A stretch of 64,000 bases of DNA from Rheinheimera hassiensis (GTDB lineage: Bacteria; Pseudomonadota; Gammaproteobacteria; Enterobacterales; Alteromonadaceae), in contig NZ_JAKUJZ010000008.1 in the NCBI RefSeq assembly GCF_022436675.1, positions 62,001 through 126,000 of the forward strand, written 5' to 3'. The notes beneath the pieces are model-generated. The model saw only the letters and a list, made by a program, of their open reading frames with translations. It had not been told where the DNA came from and ran no database searches. Below are positions 10,517-19,735 of the stretch, one piece after another. The position numbers and the translations under genes are program-made. Positions within the stretch are counted from its first letter, which is position 1. Each line of letters opens with the position of its first letter.

Positions 10517-11416
10517 TTATAACTTAACTCCGGTTTCGTCTTCAGACGGGTCTATTTGGTCTGGATCATCAGCGTCGGCTTTTTCAGTATCGGCAGCGAT
10601 TTGCTGCAGCAAGGCCGTCATTTCAGCCCCCAGCAATACTACCAGCCAGCATAGATATACCCAGACAAAGACAATCGGCACTAATGCCAGTGCACCGTAT
10701 AGGGTGTCGTAGGCCGGAAAATGCGTTAAGTAAACCGCAAAGCCGCGTTTAGATAACTCAAACAGCAGCATCGCCAGCAGTGCACCAAAAAAGGCATGCC
10801 GGGAACGTACTTTGACATTAGGTACCACAAGATATAAAAGAAAAAACGCCAATAAAGACATCAGATACGGTACCACACCCAACAACAGCGTAGACAATCC
10901 CGGAGTGTAATCCTCAGCGAGACGGGTTAGCCTAATCAGATAAGAGGTTACCGCGATGGATGAACCAAACAGAATCGGCCCTAATGTCAGAATCATCCAG
11001 TAAATCGAGAATGAGATAACCGGCCTTGGCCTTTTGGTTACCCGCCAGATTTTGTTCAGTGTTTTATCAATATTGTGAATAAGCAGCAACGCAACAAACA
11101 CCAGCACCGCAATGCCTATTGCCGTCATACCGCCGGTATTGCCAATAAACTGGTTAATGTAGGTTTGAATCTCGTCACCACGCGAAGGAATAACATTGGC
11201 GTAAACAAAAGCCTCGATCGTCTGACGAAACTGAGCGAACATCGGAAAAGCACTTAACATGGAAAACATCACTGCGATCAAAGGCACCACAGACAACAGA
11301 GAGATATAAGCCAGATAACCGCCAATCATACCAATTTGATCCTGCTGGCAACGCTGGATATAGAGTTTGATAAAGCGCACAGCAGTTTTTAGGTAGGATT
11401 GCCACTCGGGCAGCAT
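10517..11416 (-). CDS. YihY/BrkB family inner membrane protein
   Basis: 299 residues with about six membrane segments and the family signatures [18 protein letters not shown] near 33-50 and [12 protein letters not shown] near 140. The family was once linked to RNase BN, an assignment later withdrawn; its role remains unclear, perhaps in membrane transport. The C-terminal tail is acidic (about 272-299). GGAGG lies just upstream of the ATG. It is the first gene of the operon with dtd and the YiiD-type gene. Confidence 0.9.
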   Translation of the reverse strand: MLPEWQSYLKTAVRFIKLYIQRCQQDQIGMIGGYLAYISLLSVVPLIAVMFSMLSAFPMFAQFRQTIEAFVYANVIPSRGDEIQTYINQFIGNTGGMTAIGIAVLVFVALLLIHNIDKTLNKIWRVTKRPRPVISFSIYWMILTLGPILFGSSIAVTSYLIRLTRLAEDYTPGLSTLLLGVVPYLMSLLAFFLLYLVVPNVKVRSRHAFFGALLAMLLFELSKRGFAVYLTHFPAYDTLYGALALVPIVFVWVYLCWLVVLLGAEMTALLQQIAADTEKADADDPDQIDPSEDETGVKL

Positions 11417-11520
11417 AACGCCTCCAAATCACATAGAATACTATCAAAGGATACAAGAAAAGCAGTGGCTCAACCAGCTTGGCAATAACCTAACCCTCTG
11501 AGTGCTAAAATACCCCAGAA

Positions 11521-11547
11521 AAAAGGCCAGCATCATGCTGGCCTTTT
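11521..11547. terminator. Bidirectional terminator, mainly for typA
   Basis: AAAAGGCCAGCA TCA TGCTGGCCTTTT is a near-perfect hairpin with A and T tracts on both sides, just past the typA stop (reverse strand) and upstream of the yihY-type gene. A strong rho-independent terminator by form. Confidence 0.85.
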
Positions 11548-11566
11548 GTACACGTATCGATCGGTA

Positions 11567-13396
11567 TTAACCGCGGCTGGCGCGCTTACGATCGTTTTCA
11601 GTTAAGTGACGCTTACGGATGCGGATCGACTTAGGTGTTACTTCTACCAGTTCATCGTCATCAATAAATTCCAGTGCCTGTTCCAGCGTGTAACGCACTG
11701 GTGGCACAAGATTAATTGCTTCGTCGGTACCAGAAGCTCGCACGTTAGTTAATTGCTTACCTTTTAAACAGTTTACAGTCAAATCGTTACTGCGGCTGTG
11801 AATACCGATAACCTGGCCTTCGTACACTTCTTCAGCATGACCAATAAACATACGGCCACGTTCCTGCAACGAGAAAATGGCATAACCGGCAGCTTTACCC
11901 ATGGCGTTAGAGATCATTACACCGTTGGTGCGCTGGCCGATAGTACCGCCTTTATGCTCACCGTAGTGATCAAAGCTGTGGTACATCAGGCCTGTGCCTG
12001 ACGTTATGGTCATAAACTCAGTACGGAAACCAATCAAACCACGGCTTGGCATTAAGAAATCCATGCGGATACGGCCTTTACCATCTGGCTGCATATTGGT
12101 CATTTCAGCTTTACGCTCACCCATACGCTCCATGATAGAACCCTGGTTTTGCTCTTCACAGTCGATGGTAACGTTTTCCATTGGCTCCATCTTCACGCCG
12201 TCAACCACTTTCATGATAACTTCAGGGCGTGATACCGCTAATTCGAAACCTTCACGGCGCATATTTTCAATTAATACGCCAAGGTGCAATTCACCACGGC
12301 CGGATACTTTAAATTTATCGCCGTCTTCCGTCTCTTCTACCCGCAGGGCTACGTTATGTTTCAGCTCGTTAGTTAAACGCTCTAAAATCTGGCGTGAAGT
12401 AACAAACTTACCTTCTTTACCGGCGAAAGGTGAAGTATTGACCTGGAAGGTCATAGTAACGGTAGGCTCATCTACCTGCAGGGCAGGCAATGCTTCTACT
12501 TTAGTGGTGGCGCAAATAGTGTCAGAAATTTTCAGCTCACCCAGGCCGGTAAAGGCTACGATGTCACCGGCGTTGGCTTCGGTAGTTTCAACACGCTCTA
12601 AACCTAAGTAACCAAATACCTGGCCTACTTTACCGTTACGTTTGCTGCCGTCAGCACCAACAATAGTGACCTGCTGGTTTGATTTTAAGCTACCGCGTTT
12701 AATACGGCCGATACCAATAATGCCCAGGTAGCTGGAGTAATCCAGCTGTGACACCTGTAACTGAGTTTCGCCATTTAGCTCAACAGCTGGCGGTGCTACG
12801 TGCTTAACAATAGCTTCAAATAAGTCAGTAATATCGGTTTTTGGCACGTTATGATCTAAAGTTGCCCAACCGTTTAATGCAGAAGCGTAAACGATAGGGA
12901 AATCTAACTGCTCGTCAGTGGCACCTAAGTTATCGAACAAATCAAATACCTGATCGATAACCCAATCCGGACGTGCACCCGGACGGTCGATTTTGTTTAC
13001 TACAACAATTGGCTTTAAACCGTGTGAAAACGCTTTTTGTGTAACGAAGCGGGTTTGCGGCATAGGGCCGTCAACGGCATCTACTAACAACAGCACTGAG
13101 TCGGCCATTGACAGTACGCGCTCAACTTCGCCACCGAAGTCAGCGTGGCCCGGCGTATCAAGAATATTAATGTGGTAACCATTCCAGCGCACCGAAGTGT
13201 TTTTTGCCAGGATAGTTATACCGCGCTCAGATTCCTGCGCATTCGAGTCCATTACGCGCTCCTGTAATTTGGCGCGGGCGTCGAAGGTGCCAGACTGCTG
13301 TAGCAGTTTGTCAACCAAAGTGGTTTTACCATGGTCAACGTGCGCAATAATGGCAACATTGCGCAGCTTGTCTAAGTATGTCGCGGTAACGCTCAT
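11567..13396 (-). CDS. typA: Ribosome-associated GTPase BipA/TypA
   Basis: Translational GTPase of the EF-G family that binds the ribosome and aids 50S assembly and growth under cold or stress. 609 residues, the normal length. G motifs: [14 protein letters not shown] (P loop, about 20-33), [16 protein letters not shown] (G3) and [11 protein letters not shown] (G4). Domain 2, EF-G-like domains III and V, and the C-terminal domain follow without interruption. It is divergent from glnA, the same arrangement as in E. coli. Confidence 0.98.
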   Translation of the reverse strand: MSVTATYLDKLRNVAIIAHVDHGKTTLVDKLLQQSGTFDARAKLQERVMDSNAQESERGITILAKNTSVRWNGYHINILDTPGHADFGGEVERVLSMADSVLLLVDAVDGPMPQTRFVTQKAFSHGLKPIVVVNKIDRPGARPDWVIDQVFDLFDNLGATDEQLDFPIVYASALNGWATLDHNVPKTDITDLFEAIVKHVAPPAVELNGETQLQVSQLDYSSYLGIIGIGRIKRGSLKSNQQVTIVGADGSKRNGKVGQVFGYLGLERVETTEANAGDIVAFTGLGELKISDTICATTKVEALPALQVDEPTVTMTFQVNTSPFAGKEGKFVTSRQILERLTNELKHNVALRVEETEDGDKFKVSGRGELHLGVLIENMRREGFELAVSRPEVIMKVVDGVKMEPMENVTIDCEEQNQGSIMERMGERKAEMTNMQPDGKGRIRMDFLMPSRGLIGFRTEFMTITSGTGLMYHSFDHYGEHKGGTIGQRTNGVMISNAMGKAAGYAIFSLQERGRMFIGHAEEVYEGQVIGIHSRSNDLTVNCLKGKQLTNVRASGTDEAINLVPPVRYTLEQALEFIDDDELVEVTPKSIRIRKRHLTENDRKRASRG

Positions 13397-13573
13397 GTAA
13401 ATATATCCTCTGTGGCACTAGATGACCGTAATGACCACCAGGCAAAACTAACTGAAACGAAAGGGCGCACATTCTACTCTGTTTTTGCATGGAAATAAAA
13501 ACAGCAACTGCAGTTTAAGCAATTTTTTTTCTCACAGGCCTCAACAGCATCTAGACTTAAGCCCGCTGCAAGT

Positions 13574-13588
13574 GCACCATAAAAACGC
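13574..13588 (+). promoter_or_regulatory. Weak second NtrC half site upstream of glnA
   Basis: GCACC-N5-AACGC: the left half matches the NtrC box exactly, the right half only in its last two bases. It begins 21 bases (two helical turns) before the perfect box, so cooperative binding is possible. Low confidence on its own. Confidence 0.35.
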
Positions 13589-13594
13589 AACACA

Positions 13595-13609
13595 GCACCA
13601 CACTGGTGC
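13595..13609 (+). promoter_or_regulatory. NtrC-binding box of glnA
   Basis: GCACC-ACACT-GGTGC is a perfect match to the NtrC enhancer dyad (GCACC-N5-GGTGC). It is centred about 98 bases before the predicted sigma-54 transcription start, a usual enhancer distance. Confidence 0.82.
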
Positions 13610-13673
13610 AATACTGGTTATGGCGACGCTGCGTCAGCCGTAAATATAGATATAAATCAAATGCTTAAATGTT

Positions 13674-13689
13674 TGGCATATATCTGGCA
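13674..13689 (+). promoter_or_regulatory. Sigma-54 promoter of glnA
   Basis: TTGGCATATATCTGGC has the invariant GG (13675-13676) and GC (13687-13688) with the required 12-base offset, close to the consensus TGGCAC-N5-TTGC. Predicted start of transcription is near 13700, 44 bases before the glnA ATG. The upstream NtrC box supports nitrogen control. Confidence 0.75.
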
Positions 13690-13743
13690 TTTAATGGAGC
13701 AACACCGCTAAATCAGTTCAAAACAGATTAATTGGAGGAATGC

Positions 13744-15153
13744 ATGTCTGCATCATCTGTACTGAGTTTAATTAAAGAAAATGAAGTGAAGTTTGTAGAT
13801 TTACGTTTTACCGACACCAAAGGTAAAGAACAGCACGTGACAATTCCGGTTAATCAGATCACCGACGATTTTTTTGAAGACGGCAAAATGTTTGACGGCT
13901 CTTCTATTGCTGGCTGGAAAGGTATTAACGATTCAGACATGATCCTGATGCCAGATGCGTCTACCGCAGTACTGGACCCGTTCTTTGAAGAAACCACACT
14001 GAACATTACCTGCGACGTTATCGAACCCAGCACTATGCAAGGTTACGACCGCGACCCACGCTCAATTGCCAAGCGCGCTGAAGAGTATCTGAAGTCTACT
14101 GGCATTGCTGACACTGTGCTGTTTGGGCCAGAGCCAGAATTCTTTATGTTTGACGACATTCGTTTTGAAACCACGATGTCAGGTTCTTTCTTTAAAATTA
14201 ACTCTACTGAAGCCGCATGGAACTCAGGCACCAGCTATGAAGATGGCAACAAAGGCCACCGTCCTGGCGTAAAAGGCGGTTACTTCCCGCTGCCACCGGT
14301 AGATTCAGGCCACGATATCCGTAGCGCTATGTGTATGGTACTGGAAGAAATGGGTCAAACCGTTGAAGCCCACCACCACGAAGTTGCTACTGCCGGCCAA
14401 AACGAAATTGCTACCAAGTTCAACAGCCTGACCAAAAAAGCAGATGAAGTGCAGCAACTTAAATACGTTATTCATAACGTAGCGCACCTGTATGGCAAAA
14501 CTGTTACCTTTATGCCAAAACCATTAGTAGGTGATAACGGTTCAGGTATGCACTGCCACCAGTCTCTGGCAAAAGATGGTGTAAACCTGTTTGCCGGTGA
14601 TAAATATGCCGGTTTGTCTGAAACAGCGTTGTACTACATCGGCGGTATTATTAAACATGCTAAAGCTATCAACGCCTTTACCAACCCGTCGACTAACTCG
14701 TACAAGCGTCTGGTGCCACACTTTGAAGCACCGGTAATGCTGGCTTACTCTGCACGCAACCGCTCAGCGTCTATTCGGATCCCGTTGGTACCAAGTGCTA
14801 AAGCACGTCGTATTGAATGTCGCTTCCCGGATCCGGCAGCTAACCCATACCTGGCTTTTGTTGCTCAGCTGATGGCTGGTTTAGATGGTATCCAGAACAA
14901 GATCCACCCAGGCGATGCGATGGATAAAGACTTATACGACTTACCGGCAGAAGAAGCCGCTAATATTCCACAGGTTGCAACCTCACTGGAAGAAGCGCTG
15001 AACGAGCTGGATAAACACCGCGCAGTCTTTACTAAAGGCGGTGTAATGTCTGATGCGATGATCGATGCCTATATCGACATTAAACGTGCTGAAGCCCGTA
15101 AAGTGGCTGTAGCCGTGCACCCATTGGAATTTGAACTGTATTACAGTGTTTAA
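13744..15153 (+). CDS. glnA: Glutamine synthetase type I
   Basis: Makes glutamine from glutamate, ammonia and ATP; a cytoplasmic dodecamer. Starting at the ATG at 13744 gives 469 residues, exactly the E. coli length, with GGAGG at 13734-13738; the in-frame ATG at 13732 overlaps that site. Signatures: FDGSSIAGW, the metal-binding [20 protein letters not shown], the glutamate-binding [12 protein letters not shown], and NRSASIRIP. The C-terminal [23 protein letters not shown] region includes the adenylylation-loop class features of type I-beta enzymes slightly upstream. Controlled by the sigma-54 promoter and NtrC box upstream; ntrB-ntrC lie downstream. Confidence 0.98.
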   Translation: MSASSVLSLIKENEVKFVDLRFTDTKGKEQHVTIPVNQITDDFFEDGKMFDGSSIAGWKGINDSDMILMPDASTAVLDPFFEETTLNITCDVIEPSTMQGYDRDPRSIAKRAEEYLKSTGIADTVLFGPEPEFFMFDDIRFETTMSGSFFKINSTEAAWNSGTSYEDGNKGHRPGVKGGYFPLPPVDSGHDIRSAMCMVLEEMGQTVEAHHHEVATAGQNEIATKFNSLTKKADEVQQLKYVIHNVAHLYGKTVTFMPKPLVGDNGSGMHCHQSLAKDGVNLFAGDKYAGLSETALYYIGGIIKHAKAINAFTNPSTNSYKRLVPHFEAPVMLAYSARNRSASIRIPLVPSAKARRIECRFPDPAANPYLAFVAQLMAGLDGIQNKIHPGDAMDKDLYDLPAEEAANIPQVATSLEEALNELDKHRAVFTKGGVMSDAMIDAYIDIKRAEARKVAVAVHPLEFELYYSV

Positions 15154-15168
15154 ATGACAATCTGATTA

Positions 15169-15193
15169 AAAGCTCACTTCGGTGAGCTTTTTT
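15169..15193 (+). terminator. Terminator of glnA
   Basis: AAGCTCAC TTCG GTGAGCTT followed by a run of T: a stable UUCG-loop hairpin with a long U tract, 16 bases after the glnA stop. It separates glnA transcription from the downstream genes, allowing partial read-through as in glnALG operons. Confidence 0.92.
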
Positions 15194-15273
15194 TTTGTAG
15201 AAAATTAAACCGAAGCAAGCTAGAGTAATCGGATGGAGTAACAACAATAAATAAAATGGAACCTGCAAAGTAT

Positions 15274-15792
15274 ATGAATAAAGTATTGTTTATTTTAATA
15301 ATGTTGCTTTGTACACCACCTTTGCCGGCCCAGGAAAACAAAAAAGTATTTGTCACACGCGATGCCAATGGCGTACTGGTATTTTCTGACAGCCCGCAAC
15401 CCGGCGCAGAAGAGCTGACGCTATCAACCCGGGCCAATATTATGGCCGCAACAGACCCTACCTTACCCGCCCGCAAAGCTCCAGCCGCAGAGCCTTTTAA
15501 TGTTGAGATTGTGCAGCCTGAAGAACAAGGTACAGTGCGTGACAATACCGGCTCTGTTTATGTATCTGGCAAAATCAGCCCGATGTTTGAACGTGGCTTA
15601 CGGGTGCGCTTGTTATTAGACGGTAAACCACAGGGTGAGCCACAAAATAACGCGGTATTTATTCTGCGCGATGTACACCGCGGCGAACACAAATTGCAGA
15701 TGGAGCTTTTTGATCAAAGCGGCAAGCTTATTGCAACAAGTCCTGTAACGACCTTCTATTTACATAGAACATCGGTAATCTCACCAAATTAG
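15274..15792 (+). CDS. DUF4124 domain protein, exported
   Basis: About 172 residues from the ATG at 15274, which places a clean signal peptide first (MNKVLFILIMLLCTPPLPAQ). A further ATG at 15256 is in frame; neither has a well-spaced ribosome site (GGAG at 15235-15238 is distant). A DUF4124-like segment follows (VFVTRDANGVLVFSDSPQPG), and an Ig-like region VYVSGKISPMFERGLRVRLLLDGKP closes it. Function is unknown; such proteins are often found between glnA and ntrBC in this group of bacteria. A role in nitrogen control is not shown. Confidence 0.7.
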   Translation: MNKVLFILIMLLCTPPLPAQENKKVFVTRDANGVLVFSDSPQPGAEELTLSTRANIMAATDPTLPARKAPAAEPFNVEIVQPEEQGTVRDNTGSVYVSGKISPMFERGLRVRLLLDGKPQGEPQNNAVFILRDVHRGEHKLQMELFDQSGKLIATSPVTTFYLHRTSVISPN

Positions 15793-15842
15793 TGCGTACG
15801 CTATGCAATTCAGCCTGAACTGAATTACACTGCAAAACTAGC

Positions 15843-15857
15843 GCACCAACTTGGTGC
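15843..15857 (+). promoter_or_regulatory. NtrC-binding box in front of ntrB
   Basis: GCACC-AACTT-GGTGC is a second perfect NtrC dyad, ending 13 bases before the ntrB GTG. In E. coli a site in this place overlaps the glnL promoter and lets NtrC repress its own synthesis; the same arrangement is inferred here. Confidence 0.78.
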
Positions 15858-15870
15858 ATAAGGTGAAGCA

Positions 15871-16947
15871 GTGACAAATACAGTAATAGCAACTGAACAA
15901 TTACACGCTCATATCAGCGAACAACTGACAACTGCAATAATGCTATTGGACGCCGATCTGATGATCCGCTACTTCAATACCGCATGTTGTGCTGTGTTGG
16001 GCTTGGGCGAAAAGCGCCTTAGTGCGCAATTTTTCCCGGATTTATTCCAACATTGCGATATTAACGCTAACCATTTTGTTAGTGCGCTAAACAGCAAACA
16101 GGGTTTCGGTGTCAGTGATGTACAAGCCGTATTGGCCGACGGTCGTCATCTGTTGCTGGATATTTCAGTCACTATCTGCGAAAACCCGCCAGAGCATTTA
16201 TTGCTGGAAATTCGCCAGGTTGACCAACAACGCAAAATCAGTCTGGAAAGCCTGCAACAACATCAGCACCTGGCAGCGCGGGAATTAATCCGCGGCCTGG
16301 CACACGAAATTAAAAATCCACTTGGCGGTTTGCGCGGAGCCGCACAGTTACTGGAAGAATCGTTAAACGATGAGTTAAAAGAATACACCCAGCTTATTAT
16401 CGCGCAGGCTGACCGGCTGCGTAATCTGGTAGACCGGCTACTGGGGCCCTACCGGCCAGCACAGCGCGTTAGTGCCAACCTGCATCAGATTATTGAACAA
16501 GTGCGCCAGCTGGCACTGATGGACAACCCGGCATTAGTGCAGTTTAGCCGCGACTACGACCCCAGCATTCCCGACTTTCCGTTTGACCCGGAGTTAATTG
16601 AGCAAGCCCTGCTGAACATAGTGCGTAATGCCCAGCAAGCTCTGGAGCAAACTGAGCAACCGGCAATTTGCCTGCAAAGCCGTGTGTTACACCAACACAC
16701 TCTGCATGGCAAGCGCTACAAGCTGGTGGCACTGATCCGGGTTATCGACAATGGCCCAGGTATTCCTGCCGATATTAAAGATACCTTATTTTACCCGATG
16801 GTCAGTGGCAAAGCCGGTGGTACAGGGCTTGGCTTGTCTATTGGCCAAACCCTGATCCATCAGCATGGCGGCTGGATTGATTGTGACAGCTGGCCCGGCC
16901 ATACCGAATTTACGTTATACCTGCCAATTGCAGACACTGAGGATTGA
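15871..16947 (+). CDS. ntrB: Nitrogen regulation sensor kinase/phosphatase NtrB
   Basis: Cytoplasmic histidine kinase that phosphorylates NtrC when nitrogen is short and, with PII, dephosphorylates it when nitrogen is plentiful. 358 residues from a GTG preceded by AGGTGA. PAS domain at about 15-125, H box LAHEIKNPLGGLRGAAQLL with His145, N box near NIVRNAQQAL, and G boxes DNGPGIP and GGTGLGLSIGQTLI. No membrane segment, as expected. The ntrC ATG follows four bases after its stop. Also called glnL. Confidence 0.96.
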   Translation: MTNTVIATEQLHAHISEQLTTAIMLLDADLMIRYFNTACCAVLGLGEKRLSAQFFPDLFQHCDINANHFVSALNSKQGFGVSDVQAVLADGRHLLLDISVTICENPPEHLLLEIRQVDQQRKISLESLQQHQHLAARELIRGLAHEIKNPLGGLRGAAQLLEESLNDELKEYTQLIIAQADRLRNLVDRLLGPYRPAQRVSANLHQIIEQVRQLALMDNPALVQFSRDYDPSIPDFPFDPELIEQALLNIVRNAQQALEQTEQPAICLQSRVLHQHTLHGKRYKLVALIRVIDNGPGIPADIKDTLFYPMVSGKAGGTGLGLSIGQTLIHQHGGWIDCDSWPGHTEFTLYLPIADTED

Positions 16948-16951
16948 ACTA

Positions 16952-18361
16952 ATGAGTCATACTGTGTGGATTATTGATGACGACAATTCTATCCGCTGGG
17001 TTCTGGAAAAAGCCCTGGCCCGCGCGGATATTTTATGTGAAAGCTATGCCTCAGCCGATTTAATGCTGCAGCGGCTGGAGTATGATCAGCCTGCTGTTGT
17101 GGTGTCAGATATCAGGATGCCCGGTACTGATGGCATGGCTTTACTGAGTAAATTGCAAGAGCTGGCCCCCGAGCTACCGGTGATCATTATGACCGCGCAT
17201 TCTGATCTGGACAGCGCGGTTAACGCCTTTAAACGCGGCGCTTTTGAATATCTGCCAAAGCCCTTTGATGTCAATGATGCAGTGGCGTTAATCAGCCGCG
17301 CTCTGGAACACGCCAGTGCACGTCAACCTAAGCATAAGGCTGCAGCCCCTACTCTGTCGCCGGAAATTATTGGCGAAGCGCCGGCAATGCAGGAAGTTTT
17401 CCGCGCTATTGGCCGGCTGGCACGTTCCAGTATCAGCGTATTAATTAATGGCCAGTCTGGTACCGGTAAAGAGCTGGTCGCACGGGCTCTGCACAAGCAC
17501 AGCCCACGCTGCGAATTGCCGTTTATTGCACTGAATATGGCCGCAATACCAAAAGATCTGATTGAGTCAGAGCTGTTTGGCCATGAGAAAGGTGCTTTTA
17601 CCGGTGCGAATAATCTGCGCAAAGGCCGCTTTGAACAAGCCGATGGCGGCACTTTATTTCTCGATGAAATCGGCGATATGCCGCTGGATGTGCAAACCCG
17701 CTTACTGCGGGTACTGGCAGATGGCCAATTTTACCGTGTTGGCGGCCATCAGGCGATTGGTGTAGATGTACGCATTATTGCCGCTACCCACCAGAACCTT
17801 GAGCATCTGGTCGGTGAAGGCAAATTCCGTGAAGACTTATTCCACCGACTAAACGTGATTAGAGTACATTTGCCGCAATTAAAAGAACGGAAGCAGGATA
17901 TCGCCAAACTGGCACAGCATTTTTTATTGCAGGCGGCAAAAGAGCTAAATGTTGAGGCGAAAACCCTGACCAAGGAGGCTGAGCAGTTTTTAAGCCAACT
18001 CGACTGGCCCGGTAACGTGCGTCAGTTAGAAAACACCTGCCGCTGGCTCACGGTAATGGCCAGTGGTAAACATATTGTAGTGGCCGATTTACCGCCTGAG
18101 CTGACATCGCCACAAAAGGCTGCACCAACAGTGCTCAATGGCCAAGGTGGTAGCTGGCAGGATTTACTGGCAGGCTGGATCAGCCATAAGTTAAATGCCG
18201 GCGAAGAGAATATTCTTGCAGAAGCCGGGCCGGAGTTTGAGCGCACAGTGTTACAACAAGCACTGCAGTTTACCCACGGCCATAAACAGGAAGCAGCAAA
18301 ACGGTTGGGCTGGGGGCGCAACACCCTGACCCGTAAACTTAAAGAACTGGATATAGAATAA
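16952..18361 (+). CDS. ntrC: Nitrogen regulation response regulator NtrC
   Basis: Sigma-54-dependent activator of nitrogen genes. The ATG at 16952 (GAGG nine bases upstream) yields 469 residues, the E. coli length; a longer frame begins inside ntrB and is discarded. Receiver domain 1-120 with phospho-acceptor Asp53 in VSDIRMPGTDG, AAA+ domain about 140-380 with GQSGTGKELVARALH (Walker A), GAFTGA (sigma-54 contact) and GGTLFLDEIGDMP (Walker B), and a C-terminal Fis-type helix-turn-helix (KQEAAKRLGWGRNTLTRKLKEL). Its binding boxes are seen before glnA and ntrB. Confidence 0.98.
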   Translation: MSHTVWIIDDDNSIRWVLEKALARADILCESYASADLMLQRLEYDQPAVVVSDIRMPGTDGMALLSKLQELAPELPVIIMTAHSDLDSAVNAFKRGAFEYLPKPFDVNDAVALISRALEHASARQPKHKAAAPTLSPEIIGEAPAMQEVFRAIGRLARSSISVLINGQSGTGKELVARALHKHSPRCELPFIALNMAAIPKDLIESELFGHEKGAFTGANNLRKGRFEQADGGTLFLDEIGDMPLDVQTRLLRVLADGQFYRVGGHQAIGVDVRIIAATHQNLEHLVGEGKFREDLFHRLNVIRVHLPQLKERKQDIAKLAQHFLLQAAKELNVEAKTLTKEAEQFLSQLDWPGNVRQLENTCRWLTVMASGKHIVVADLPPELTSPQKAAPTVLNGQGGSWQDLLAGWISHKLNAGEENILAEAGPEFERTVLQQALQFTHGHKQEAAKRLGWGRNTLTRKLKELDIE

Positions 18362-18368
18362 ATAACGA

Positions 18369-18393
18369 GGCCGGGCGTTAAAACGCACCGGCC
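18369..18393 (+). terminator. Hairpin after ntrC
   Basis: GGCCGG-GCGTT-AA-AACGC-A-CCGGCC, an 11-bp stem with one bulged base, eight bases after the ntrC stop. No strong T run follows, so it may act as a weak terminator or RNA end stabiliser. Confidence 0.55.
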
Positions 18394-18443
18394 TGCTGTT
18401 AGCTGTAAGAAACGCCTACAGTGTGATGTACAAAGTGAATATC

Positions 18444-18902
18444 TCAGGAATCACTGCGCTGCTGCTTTTTTTGCTGCCATTTTTGCCGTTTTTCATTTAG
18501 CTGCTGGCGTTGTTCATCTGTCAGCACCTGCAATACCTGATGCTGTAATTTCATCGCGGCCAGCCGTTTGTCTACGGCTTGTTGTTGCTGCTTTTCTATC
18601 AGCTGACGTGCAGTGACTTCATCAAAGGTATCTGCAGCCAGTAAGTCACGCATTTGTTGGCGATCTGCCTTGTCAGGCCGGGCCGCTTTTTGCTCGCTAC
18701 GGTGTTGTTGCATCAGCTGTTTGATCTGTTCCCGCTGGCTATCAGTCAATTCCAGCCCGGCCAGCATGCGCTTCATCGGAGCATGCTGCATGTGGCGGCC
18801 ATGTTCATAACCTGCGGCTTTGTGTTCATGTGCTAAAGCAACACCAGACAGGCTGCTGGCAGTAAGTAAACCTAACGCAAAAATCAGTTTTGATACTTTC
18901 AT
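18444..18902 (-). CDS. Periplasmic CpxP/Spy-like protein
   Basis: 152 residues from the ATG at 18902 (AAGGAG eight bases upstream); the longer frame to 18962 adds an unlikely leader. Signal peptide MKVSKLIFALGLLTASSLSGVALA, then a His-rich start and two LTxxQ-type repeats, LELTDSQREQI and VLTDEQRQQL, that define the CpxP/Spy helical family. It is divergent from cpxR across a region with a GTAAA-N6-GTAAA box, the classic cpxP place. CpxP restrains CpxA and helps clear misfolded envelope proteins; a Spy-like chaperone is the alternative. Basic Gln/Lys-rich C-terminus. Confidence 0.82.
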   Translation of the reverse strand: MKVSKLIFALGLLTASSLSGVALAHEHKAAGYEHGRHMQHAPMKRMLAGLELTDSQREQIKQLMQQHRSEQKAARPDKADRQQMRDLLAADTFDEVTARQLIEKQQQQAVDKRLAAMKLQHQVLQVLTDEQRQQLNEKRQKWQQKKQQRSDS

Positions 18903-18969
18903 CGGATGCACTCCTTTATTAAGACAGGCTAAGCATAAAACTCCCAATGCAAAGCAACGCAAAGGCCGG

Positions 18970-18985
18970 GTAAAGATTCTGTAAA
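18970..18985 (+). promoter_or_regulatory. CpxR-type box between the cpxP-like gene and cpxR
   Basis: GTAAA-GATTCT-GTAAA: tandem CpxR half sites with a 6-base gap, within the 4-8 range reported for E. coli, lying 55 bases upstream of cpxR and 68 bases upstream of the cpxP-like gene. Suggests autoregulation of both arms. Confidence 0.65.
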
Positions 18986-19039
18986 GCTATATTGCGAGGC
19001 ACTTACATTAGGTAAACTCATAACAAATAAGGAGTGGTT

Positions 19040-19735
19040 ATGCCTGCAATTTTAATGATCGACGATGATACCGAACTTTGTGAACTGGTAGCGCAATATC
19101 TGGCGCTGGATGGCTTTCAGTTTACTGCCGCCCACGACGGCCAGCACGGTCTGACTATGGCTCAAAGTGGCGACTACCAGTTAATTCTGCTCGATATCAT
19201 GCTGCCTGGCATGGATGGCCTGTCGGTGCTTAAAGCGCTGCGAGCCAGCCAGTACTGTCCGGTATTAATGCTAACCGCCCGTGGCGATGATGTTGACCGT
19301 ATTGTTGGCCTTGAGCTGGGCGCAGACGATTATCTGGCTAAACCCTTTAACCCACGCGAACTGGTTGCACGTATTAAAGCGATATTGCGCCGGGTTGAAC
19401 TGACACAAGCCCCCAACAGCACCAGTGACAGCGTGCTGAACCTGAACGAGCTGTTGCTAAACCCGGCTAACCGGCAACTCAGTTGTAATGGCGAAGTTGT
19501 CGCGCTAACCGCCACTGAGTTTCAACTGCTGGAACTGCTGATGCGCCGCGCCGGCGAAGTGGTCAGCAAAGACGAGCTCAGCCGCGAAGTATTAGGCAAA
19601 CGGCTGCAAATGTATGACCGCAGCCTGGATATGCACATCAGTAATATTCGTAAAAAAATTGCGGTATATAGCAGTGACGAAAAAATCCAGACCCTACGCG
19701 GCAGCGGTTATTTGTTTTTACAAGGTAAAGTATGA
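19040..19735 (+). CDS. cpxR: Response regulator CpxR
   Basis: OmpR/PhoB-family regulator of envelope stress genes. The ATG at 19040 has AAGGAG five bases upstream, giving 231 residues; a GTG at 19034 lies within that site. Receiver domain with acidic pocket IDDDTE and phospho-acceptor Asp52 in LLDIMLPGMDG, then LTARGDDVDR and KPFNPREL; winged-helix DNA-binding domain about 130-230 with LGKRLQMYDRSLDMHISNIRKK, very like E. coli CpxR. Its stop overlaps the cpxA ATG by four bases. Confidence 0.93.
   Translation: MPAILMIDDDTELCELVAQYLALDGFQFTAAHDGQHGLTMAQSGDYQLILLDIMLPGMDGLSVLKALRASQYCPVLMLTARGDDVDRIVGLELGADDYLAKPFNPRELVARIKAILRRVELTQAPNSTSDSVLNLNELLLNPANRQLSCNGEVVALTATEFQLLELLMRRAGEVVSKDELSREVLGKRLQMYDRSLDMHISNIRKKIAVYSSDEKIQTLRGSGYLFLQGKV

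Larger units (their letters stand above)
13397..13743. promoter_or_regulatory. typA/glnA divergent control region
   Basis: 347 bases with no gene. The glnA-facing half contains one perfect NtrC box, a weaker upstream half site and a sigma-54 promoter (listed separately). The typA-facing half is AT-rich with T tracts around 13517-13528; I could not fix a typA promoter. Confidence 0.7.

Noticed and set aside
11994..12611. 205-codon open frame opposite typA
   Set aside because: Antisense shadow of a strongly conserved GTPase gene; composition follows the typA codons.
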